This document shows positions 1 through 4,514 of a DNA stretch of 7,703 nucleotides, piece by piece. The translations under genes were made by a program, and so were the position numbers. This DNA comes from Candidatus Shapirobacteria bacterium CG2_30_35_20. GTDB taxonomy: Bacteria; Patescibacteriota; Microgenomatia; UBA12405. The DNA is taken from contig MNZO01000014.1 in the NCBI GenBank assembly GCA_001873665.1, positions 1 through 7,703 of the forward strand, read 5' to 3'. Position 1 is the stretch's first letter. Every line of letters begins with the position of its first letter. The notes below the pieces were generated by a model. That model saw only the letters and a list, made by a program, of their open reading frames with translations. It was not told where the DNA came from and made no database searches.

Positions 1-84
1 ATCAATATTATCGAACTTTTTATCAATATTATCGAACTTTTTATCAATATTATCGAACTTTTTATCAATATTATCGAACTTTTT
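1..84. repeat. Four perfect 21-bp tandem repeats
   Basis: Positions 1-21, 22-42, 43-63 and 64-84 are identical 21-bp units, each beginning ATCAATATTATCG on the plus strand. The array is cut by the window edge and may be longer. The unit length equals seven codons, so on the minus strand each unit is one heptad (KKFDNID), and copies can be gained or lost without breaking frame or coiled-coil register. Identity at silent positions too points to recent slippage or recombination rather than selection on the protein alone. Confidence 0.95.
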
Positions 85-126
85 ATCAAATAATTTGCCA
101 ATTTGTTTTAAGTCTTGTGGGGTCAT
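1..126 (-). CDS. Partial coiled-coil protein with KKFDNID heptad repeats (N-terminus only)
   Basis: An open reading frame starts with ATG at 126-124 and runs off the left edge with no stop; 42 codons are visible. The protein begins MTPQDLKQIGKLFD and continues as four exact copies of KKFDNID. In each heptad the Phe and Ile are three residues apart and the next Phe is four further on, which is the a/d spacing of a parallel coiled coil, with charged residues elsewhere. No membrane segment or signal peptide is visible in this part. Short proteins with such an N-terminus and Lys/Asp-rich heptads are, from memory, common in Patescibacteria, but I know no assigned function. It lies 54 nt downstream of the 221-aa gene on the same strand. 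No Shine-Dalgarno precedes the ATG, and a -10-like TACAAT sits six nt before it. The rest of the protein is outside the window, so total length and C-terminal domain are unknown. Confidence 0.72.
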   Translation of the reverse strand, partial: MTPQDLKQIGKLFDKKFDNIDKKFDNIDKKFDNIDKKFDNID

Positions 127-132
127 ATGGTG

Positions 133-160
133 ATTGTATGCTGAAATTAAAACTTTACAA
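133..160 (-). promoter_or_regulatory. Candidate promoter for the heptad-repeat gene
   Basis: Read on the minus strand, TTGTAA (160-155) and TACAAT (138-133) are separated by 16 bp, and the -10-like hexamer is six nt before the ATG at 126. Transcription would then start at or next to the start codon. TTGTAA is also part of an 11-nt inverted repeat, TTACAATGTAA (155-165), which could be an operator. The match is moderate and AT-rich DNA gives many false hits. Confidence 0.3.
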
Positions 161-180
161 TGTAATAATCTAGGTCAAAT

Positions 181-846
181 TTACTGCTTGGTAAATTTAA
201 AGGTGGAGAGGATTTTGGTAAAAACTTGTTTTCCTTTTTTTAACTCTTCTTCAGGAACTAGTTGGTTATGATTACCAACTTGTAAACTTAGAGCATAAAA
301 AGATTTTTTTATGTCTGTTGAAAAGATGACATCAAACATATCTTCACAACCGGCTCGAGGACATACCTTGGTACCAATACGATTGCCGATAATTAATTTA
401 TCTTGTGGGTAATTTAGCCCAATAAATTCATCTTCGTCAACATATGGTTTACTAGTTTTTTGGTTAAAATTAGGGTACTCAACGATAGATAGAACGTATT
501 CATTTTGAGAGTCAAAAAAATCTTGCTGATATCTGTCGTCATATCTTTGTTCTGGTTGTGAAACGAAATCTGGTGGATATCGGAAATTAAAATAATTTTG
601 TTGATATGTTTTCCAATCTGAAATATTAGAATTAGTGGAGCTTTCGAGGCAAGGGGTGAACTCACAATTGATGCCACTGCGACCTACGGTCGAGCTATCG
701 GGGCAAATTTTGACCTCCTCGGTGCAGCCAATAGATGATGGAATGCCAACTGAGTTTTTTTGATTTAAAAACCAAAGTAGAGATACAAAACAAACGGAAA
801 ATAATATGACCAGAAGGACTATCGTTTTTTCTGATAATTTTGGCAT
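181..846 (-). CDS. Membrane-anchored protein with Cys motif and PsbP-like C-terminal domain
   Basis: The 221-aa protein has a short basic N-terminus and a hydrophobic segment at about residues 8-27, so it is probably anchored with its bulk outside the cell. A cysteine motif follows (C41, C48, C61, C66; C-x6-C-x12-C-x4-C with CPDSSTVGRSG in the middle), a pattern I recall in many Patescibacteria hypothetical proteins, where CPDG is more usual. From about residue 77 to the end it looks like a PsbP-like fold: it begins W-x-x-Y-x-x-x-x-F-x-F-x-YP and ends KILSTFKFTKQ. C162 and C167 may form another disulfide. The ATG lies 3 nt after the stop of the 310-aa gene, which implies one transcript, and no Shine-Dalgarno is present. 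The function is unknown. The PsbP-like assignment rests on motif pattern, not on a profile search. Confidence 0.85.
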   Translation of the reverse strand: MPKLSEKTIVLLVILFSVCFVSLLWFLNQKNSVGIPSSIGCTEEVKICPDSSTVGRSGINCEFTPCLESSTNSNISDWKTYQQNYFNFRYPPDFVSQPEQRYDDRYQQDFFDSQNEYVLSIVEYPNFNQKTSKPYVDEDEFIGLNYPQDKLIIGNRIGTKVCPRAGCEDMFDVIFSTDIKKSFYALSLQVGNHNQLVPEEELKKGKQVFTKILSTFKFTKQ

Positions 847-849
847 TAA

Positions 850-1782
850 TTAGAGAAATTTAAAGGAAGAAATAATATTGGGATAGTCACTTATCATTTC
901 GATAACATATTTTTTATCAGGAGAAATTTGGGTTTCGACATTACCAAAAGAATGGATGACGGTATTGTCGTAGACGGAAATAGTAGTGATTGCCTCACCA
1001 TCGGTACAAGTTTCGACTTTGTATGGGAATTTATTGCCATCAACAGAAGTACCTACGAGTTGGTATTTAAATGTAATTGGACACTCAAATTGATATCCGT
1101 ATTTAATATCTTTATATACTTTAGTTTCGACTTTTTTAGTCGGAGTAGCGCTAGTGCCAAGAACAGATTCGTCGGTATCACAGGCATTTTCCGTACAAAG
1201 AATAGTCGAGTCGGGATTGCATGAACAGACATTACATGAATCGGTGGCAGGAAATGTTTGACCCACAGCAATTTTAGTGTCATTTAATTCACAAAACTTA
1301 GTCTCGGTTGCTGATGAAGTAGCAGGGACGTCGTTGGTTGGGACAGGAACCTGCTGGCTGTTGATAAAATTGTAACCGATAGCGGAGGCGACAGTGATAA
1401 AAATTATTAGAGAGAAATAAAATAAATACTTGGAAAAATTTGATGGTTTATTATTTTCAGTTTCAGGCGGGAAATAGATTGGAGGTGATATAAGCTTTTC
1501 ATCAATATCAGCAGGAATTTGATCAACTTTTGCTTCGAGATTAAGTTTAGGAGTCTCAATAATGGGTGCTAGTGGTAAAGTCTCAGGTTCTTTTGTTGGA
1601 GCGTCAACTGGAGAAGTATCAATATCAATCGGCATTTGGTCGACTTTTGGTTCTAGATCAAGTTTAGGAGATTCTGGAACTTCGGGGGGGATATCGATTG
1701 GAGGTGGTGGAGAAATTGAAGAAGCGTATTTGTTTAATATTTCTTGATATTGTTGTTGCAACTGGTCATCATTATTGGGCAT
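850..1782 (-). CDS. Single-span protein: proline-rich arm, pacifastin/VWC-like Cys motif, PsbP-like tail
   Basis: The 310-aa protein has a Pro/Asp/Glu-rich N-terminal arm (about residues 20-115), one membrane span (about 118-137) and an outer part. The arm holds a 17-residue duplication: residues 39-55 and 78-94 both read PKL-[DN]-LE-x-KVDQ-x-P-x-DID. After the span comes C-x18-C-N-x-C-x-C-x7-C-T-x3-C (C164 to C201). This is the cysteine layout of pacifastin-type inhibitor repeats and resembles half of a von Willebrand C domain. The C-terminal 90 residues start with YKDIKYGYQFECP and end IISSFKFL, like the PsbP-like domain of the next gene. The lack of a signal-peptide-like N-terminus suggests the proline-rich arm stays in the cytosol. 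The first gene of its transcript, it diverges from the Ig-like gene across 52 bp. The role is not known; possibilities include binding or a protease-inhibitor-like module, and the latter is inference from cysteine spacing only. Confidence 0.85.
   Translation of the reverse strand: MPNNDDQLQQQYQEILNKYASSISPPPPIDIPPEVPESPKLDLEPKVDQMPIDIDTSPVDAPTKEPETLPLAPIIETPKLNLEAKVDQIPADIDEKLISPPIYFPPETENNKPSNFSKYLFYFSLIIFITVASAIGYNFINSQQVPVPTNDVPATSSATETKFCELNDTKIAVGQTFPATDSCNVCSCNPDSTILCTENACDTDESVLGTSATPTKKVETKVYKDIKYGYQFECPITFKYQLVGTSVDGNKFPYKVETCTDGEAITTISVYDNTVIHSFGNVETQISPDKKYVIEMISDYPNIISSFKFL
1501..1668 (-). repeat. Internal duplication in the proline-rich arm
   Basis: Segments 1618-1668 and 1501-1551 encode related 17-residue units (PKLDLEPKVDQ... 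and PKLNLEAKVDQ...), 39 residues apart. The nucleotide sequences have diverged at several silent and coding positions, so this is an older duplication than the 21-bp array at the left edge. Confidence 0.8.
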
Positions 1783-1788
1783 ATTAAT

Positions 1789-1817
1789 ACTATGACATCT
1801 TTACAAAAGTATTGCAA
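1789..1817 (-). promoter_or_regulatory. Candidate promoter for the 310-aa gene
   Basis: On the minus strand TTGCAA (1817-1812) and CATAGT (1794-1789) are 17 bp apart, and the second hexamer ends six nt before the ATG at 1782. This would give a leaderless or nearly leaderless message. The -10 matches consensus at only four of six positions. The -35 lies within the palindrome TATTGCAATA (1810-1819). Confidence 0.35.
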
Positions 1818-1828
1818 TAAACTATTAT
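1800..1828 (+). promoter_or_regulatory. Candidate promoter for the Ig-like protein gene and miaB
   Basis: TTTACA (1800-1805) and TATTAT (1823-1828) are separated by exactly 17 bp and each differs from the sigma-70-type consensus at one position. The expected transcription start falls at about 1835, the first ATG of the downstream gene, so the message would be leaderless. It overlaps the divergent promoter of the 310-aa gene, and the palindrome TATTGCAATA (1810-1819) lies between both sets of hexamers, so one regulator could act on both. Confidence 0.45.
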
Positions 1829-1834
1829 TTTTTA

Positions 1835-2320
1835 ATGAAATATTTTTTAATGAAAAAACTGATAATATTATTGTTTTTGATGATGTTAGTTTTTGTTAAT
1901 GGAGTTTTGGCCGGTGGTTTTAATATGACTTCGATTGGAGAGGTGGATACTAGTGGCAGACAGATTTCCCAATGGTGGTATACATCAGGTAATCCAACAT
2001 TTCGTGGTGAAGCAGCATCGGGAGGAGAAGTTATATACGAAATAGATGGAACATCATTACAAATTAATGCTGATAGTGCGGGAAATTGGGTATTTACACC
2101 TCAAAGTGCCTTATCATCTGGTGATCACACGATAAAAATTACCAGTGGTGGAAGTGAAATTGCATTTACATTGACGATTGGTAGTGAAAATGTAAATTGG
2201 GACACAGTAGGAAAGGGTGGAGGTGGAGTATTGCCTGCGGCTGGAACGTCATGGCCAACAGTGATGCTGACATTTTTGGGTGGAGGATTGATGTTGGTAG
2301 CCAAAAGAATGATAAGATAA
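1835..2320 (+). CDS. Secreted Ig-like domain protein with LPxxG-type C-terminal sorting signal
   Basis: The ORF encodes 161 aa from ATG 1835. An in-frame ATG at 1850 would give 156 aa with a more typical signal peptide (MKKLIILLFL..., probable cleavage after VLA at residue 21 of that form). I keep 1835 because the candidate promoter would start transcription there. A single bacterial Ig-like domain covers about residues 45-110 of the 156-aa form; it has the P-T-F-x-G, Y-x-I-D-G, A-D-x-A-G-N-W and G-D-H-T-I-K-I motifs seen in such repeats. The C-terminus has a glycine-rich spacer, LPAAG (128-132), a hydrophobic stretch (about 134-150) and KRMIR. This is the layout of a sortase cell-wall anchor, though Ala replaces Thr of LPXTG. 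No sortase gene is in the window; it could also simply be a tail membrane anchor. It lies 3 nt upstream of miaB, probably as an operon without functional linkage. Confidence 0.82.
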   Translation: MKYFLMKKLIILLFLMMLVFVNGVLAGGFNMTSIGEVDTSGRQISQWWYTSGNPTFRGEAASGGEVIYEIDGTSLQINADSAGNWVFTPQSALSSGDHTIKITSGGSEIAFTLTIGSENVNWDTVGKGGGGVLPAAGTSWPTVMLTFLGGGLMLVAKRMIR

Positions 2321-2323
2321 GCG

Positions 2324-3376
2324 ATGAAAAAAGTTTTTATTAAAACCTTTGGTTGCACCCAAAATGTGGCTGATTCGGAACGAATTAGAGCTTATTATTG
2401 GGAAAAAGGATTTAAGGAGGTTAATAATTGGCAAGAAGCAGATGAAGTAGTGATCAATACATGTATAGTTCGGGAATCAGCGGAAAATAGAGCCTGGGGC
2501 TTCATTAATGTAATTTCTAATTTCCAATTTCTAATTTCTAAAAAGAAAAAACCAAAGATTATTGTTACTGGTTGTGTGGTGGGAGCGTATGGTAAAAAAG
2601 ATATAAAAGGGGTCGACGATTGGGTAAATATTAATAAGTTTTTGGTGTGGGAACCGATTAGGGCGGCAGCTGCCGCTTTAATATCAATTTCAACTGGATG
2701 TAACAATATGTGTTCTTATTGTATTGTGCCAAAAGCCAGGGGGAAAGAAGTGTCAAAAACTTTAGTGACGGTATTGACCGAGATTGACAAAGCCATCGAA
2801 TTAGGGTTTAAAGAAGTGGTTTTGATTGGACAAAATGTTAATTCGTACGGTAGTGATTTTAATACAGATTCGTGGGTACATATGGGTAAAAAAAGAATTA
2901 AAAGTCGGTTTCCTGAGCTTTTGAAAAACGTGGCTAAACGCAATTTGAACAAAATATCTTTTGTATCGAGTAACCCTTGGGATTTTTCTGATGAGTTAAT
3001 TGAAGTGATTACTAAATATAAAAATATTGATAGGCTACTTCACCTCCCCTTTCAATCAGGCAATGATGAAATTTTAAAAAAAATGAACAGGGCGTATACA
3101 AAACAAGAGTATTTAGATTTAATTAAGAAAATCAGATCTCAGATTTCAGATGTCAGATTTAGTACAGATATAATAGTAGGATTCCCGGGAGAGAGTGAAA
3201 AGGCTTTTTTAGATACGGTAGATGTTTGTAAAAAGGTTGGTTTTGAAATTGCCTATATTAACAAATATTCCCCCAGAACAGGTACAGTCTCCGCCAAAAT
3301 TTATGAAAATGATGTGCCAATGAAAGTCAAAAAAGAAAGGTGGGTGATATTGGATAATTTGGTAAATAAAAAATAA
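2324..3376 (+). CDS. miaB: tRNA-2-methylthio-N6-(dimethylallyl)adenosine synthase MiaB, short form without TRAM
   Basis: This is a radical-SAM methylthiotransferase that adds the 2-methylthio group to i6A37 of tRNAs reading U-starting codons. The 350-aa protein has a UPF0004 domain with auxiliary-cluster cysteines C11 (FGC), C47 (NTC) and C84 (TGC). The radical-SAM domain has C126-x3-C130-x2-C133 in STGCNNMCSYCIVP, GQNVNSYG at 169-176 (typical of MiaB rather than RimO or MtaB), IVGFPGE and YSPRTGT. Family members are usually about 420-450 aa. Here the protein stops at VILDNLVNKK, before the TRAM RNA-binding domain. The third auxiliary and first radical-SAM cysteines are 42 residues apart rather than about 70. 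The linker ends in a poly-Ala run encoded by a GC-rich palindrome, and two 28-bp heptanucleotide repeats are read in frame. All cluster cysteines are present, so activity is likely, but tRNA binding may differ. The alternative is a MiaB-like paralog. Confidence 0.92.
   Translation: MKKVFIKTFGCTQNVADSERIRAYYWEKGFKEVNNWQEADEVVINTCIVRESAENRAWGFINVISNFQFLISKKKKPKIIVTGCVVGAYGKKDIKGVDDWVNINKFLVWEPIRAAAAALISISTGCNNMCSYCIVPKARGKEVSKTLVTVLTEIDKAIELGFKEVVLIGQNVNSYGSDFNTDSWVHMGKKRIKSRFPELLKNVAKRNLNKISFVSSNPWDFSDELIEVITKYKNIDRLLHLPFQSGNDEILKKMNRAYTKQEYLDLIKKIRSQISDVRFSTDIIVGFPGESEKAFLDTVDVCKKVGFEIAYINKYSPRTGTVSAKIYENDVPMKVKKERWVILDNLVNKK
2511..2538. repeat. 4 x 7-bp tandem repeat (TAATTTC) inside miaB
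   Basis: Four consecutive heptamers read TAATTTC, TAATTTC, CAATTTC, TAATTTC. They are translated as part of the NVISNFQFLIS segment, between the second and third auxiliary cysteines. The distance between these cysteines is close to that in E. coli MiaB (34 against 33 residues between them), so the repeat occupies a tolerated loop without adding length. Confidence 0.9.
2663..2676. repeat. GC-rich 14-bp perfect palindrome inside miaB
   Basis: GCGGCAGCTGCCGC is self-complementary over 14 bases, 12 of them G or C, in a gene of roughly one-third G+C. It encodes most of the RAAAAAL run exactly where the linker between the UPF0004 and radical-SAM domains is shorter than usual. It resembles a highly iterated genomic palindrome rather than normal coding sequence. 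Confidence 0.85.
3132..3159. repeat. 4 x 7-bp tandem repeat (TCAGATN) inside miaB
   Basis: Four consecutive heptamers read TCAGATC, TCAGATT, TCAGATG, TCAGATT: six positions are fixed and the seventh varies. Translated in frame they give most of IRSQISDVRFS, just before STDIIVGFPGE. The length fits the usual MiaB segment, so protein spacing is kept. Confidence 0.9.
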
Positions 3377-3381
3377 AAAAA

Positions 3382-3401
3382 TACGTCATTGCAATGACGT
3401 A
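3382..3401. terminator. Bidirectional terminator between convergent miaB and mltG
   Basis: TACGTCATTGCAATGACGTA is a perfect 20-nt palindrome, able to form a stem of about eight base pairs with a TGCA loop. It begins 5 nt after the miaB stop and 7 nt after the mltG stop on the other strand. In the mltG direction it is followed by a run of seven T and then more T-rich sequence, a strong intrinsic terminator. In the miaB direction the tail CTTTATTTTATC is weaker. Confidence 0.8.
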
Positions 3402-3408
3402 CTTTATT

Positions 3409-4311
3409 TTATCTCAAATATTTTGAAATGTTTTGGTTGTGTTCGGAGAGGGTTTTAGCATAATGCATAACGCCGTCGGTGCCATGGATGTAATATAAAT
3501 AGTCGGAAGGAGTGGGGTTGGTTGCAGCAAAGATAGAGCCTTGACCAGGATTACAAATAGGACGGGGCGGTAAGCCTGTGTTTAGATAAGTATTATATGG
3601 TGAAACAATTTTAAGATCGTTTCTGGTAAGTGGTTGCCAATATTTGGCTGGGTGAGTTTTTAAATCCCTGGCATATTGAACCGAGGCATCAATTTGGAGA
3701 GCCATGCCAATTTTAAGGCGATTATTAATAATGCCAGCTACTATTTGTTTGTCAGTTTTTGTCTTGGCCTCACGTTCGAGCAACGAGGCGAGAGTAATAT
3801 TTTGGGATAAATTGTTTTTGGGGATATTTAGATTAGAAATTTTGTTATCAAAATTATTTTTGATAGTTGAAGAGGCATCATCGACCGTAAAATAATTTGG
3901 GATTAAATAACTGTCGGGGAATAAATATCCTTCCAAAGAGGGGTCGAAAGAAAATTTTGATGTTATTTCCTCGATTCTTTGCCCGGGGATGATTTTTAGC
4001 CAAAAATCATAACTGCCACTAATGGTTAATTTTGCTAAAATTTGTGATAAATTATCCGATGCTGATATTTTAAACCCACCGGCTTTGATGTCTTTGCTTT
4101 TGTTTAATAAATAGGCATAAACAAAAAAGGCATATTTGTTTTTAGTAAATTTATTCTTATGTAAACGCAAACTAATGGTCTTAAGACTGTCACCCTGATT
4201 AATGACAAAAGATCTATTTAAAACAATATTTGAAGCTGGTAAATATAACCAATAACCTATAAAAATTAATAACAGAGCACAGATAGCTGATAACGGCAAA
4301 ACCTTTTTCAT
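3409..4311 (-). CDS. mltG: Endolytic murein transglycosylase MltG (YceG family)
   Basis: MltG cleaves nascent glycan strands of peptidoglycan next to the cytoplasmic membrane and helps set strand length. The predicted protein is 300 aa from ATG 4311. It has one N-terminal membrane anchor (about residues 5-25) and a LysM-like segment (VINQGDSLKTISLRL, about 36-50). Further family blocks are PGQRIEEI, GYLFPDSYLI, LASLLERE (with the Glu equivalent to the catalytic residue of E. coli MltG at about 179), LQIDASVQYA and PYNTYLNTGLPPRPICNPG. The C-terminus reads SDYLYYIHG...HYAKTLSEHN. The frame extends upstream to an ATG at 4353, but that start would overlap the zinc-ribbon gene by 37 nt and put MHLSPRPIFRNLIS before a normal anchor, so I prefer 4311, 5 nt after that gene's stop. 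It is last in its operon, followed at once by the palindromic terminator. No key residue appears to be missing. Confidence 0.93.
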   Translation of the reverse strand: MKKVLPLSAICALLLIFIGYWLYLPASNIVLNRSFVINQGDSLKTISLRLHKNKFTKNKYAFFVYAYLLNKSKDIKAGGFKISASDNLSQILAKLTISGSYDFWLKIIPGQRIEEITSKFSFDPSLEGYLFPDSYLIPNYFTVDDASSTIKNNFDNKISNLNIPKNNLSQNITLASLLEREAKTKTDKQIVAGIINNRLKIGMALQIDASVQYARDLKTHPAKYWQPLTRNDLKIVSPYNTYLNTGLPPRPICNPGQGSIFAATNPTPSDYLYYIHGTDGVMHYAKTLSEHNQNISKYLR

Positions 4312-4316
4312 GGAAA

Positions 4317-4514
4317 TTAAATTTCGGAAAATAGGGCGCGGCGATAGGTGCATTTTTTATCGTCAAAGATAAAAATACGACCACATTTGCACGTGGCGGT
4401 TGTTTGACCTCGAACTTGATTTTTAACTGCCTTTGATAGCGGTTCACTACAGCCAACACAACGACCTTGAGACAACAACCAAGCTTGAATGGGAGAGATT
4501 AAGTTTTTGAACAT
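4317..4514 (-). CDS. Small zinc-ribbon-like protein upstream of mltG
   Basis: The 65-aa protein has a CVGC pair (C19, C22) and a CKC pair (C42, C44), with C55 nearby. This suits a small zinc ribbon, with the text CKCGRIFIFDDK and a basic YRRAL tail after the second pair. The N-terminus MFKNLISPIQAWLLSQGRC looks like a short amphipathic helix. From memory, similar tiny ribbons occur next to mltG in Patescibacteria, but I know no function. The start overlaps the end of the 126-aa gene by 16 nt and the stop is 5 nt before mltG, so the three are probably co-transcribed. A consensus-like TATAAT is five nt before the ATG, which supports this start and a local promoter. There is no Shine-Dalgarno. 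Confidence 0.8.
   Translation of the reverse strand: MFKNLISPIQAWLLSQGRCVGCSEPLSKAVKNQVRGQTTATCKCGRIFIFDDKKCTYRRALFSEI

Noticed and set aside
1..84. Possible CRISPR array
   Set aside because: The 21-bp units are contiguous with no spacers and are translated as heptads.
928..1224. Plus-strand reading frame of 98 codons
   Set aside because: It is antisense to the 310-aa gene, whose cysteine motif and domain order show the minus strand is coding.
2395..2706. Minus-strand reading frame of 103 codons across miaB
   Set aside because: It lies opposite the clearly coding miaB, and its repeated-looking EIRNWKLEI peptide is simply the TAATTTC array read backwards.
3377..3408. Small RNA or tRNA in the miaB-mltG gap
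   Set aside because: Only 32 bp are available and the palindrome with T-rich flanks is explained as a terminator.
4312..4353. Upstream ATG for mltG at 4353
   Set aside because: It would overlap the zinc-ribbon gene by 37 nt and place a polar 14-residue leader before the anchor; ATG 4311 fits better.
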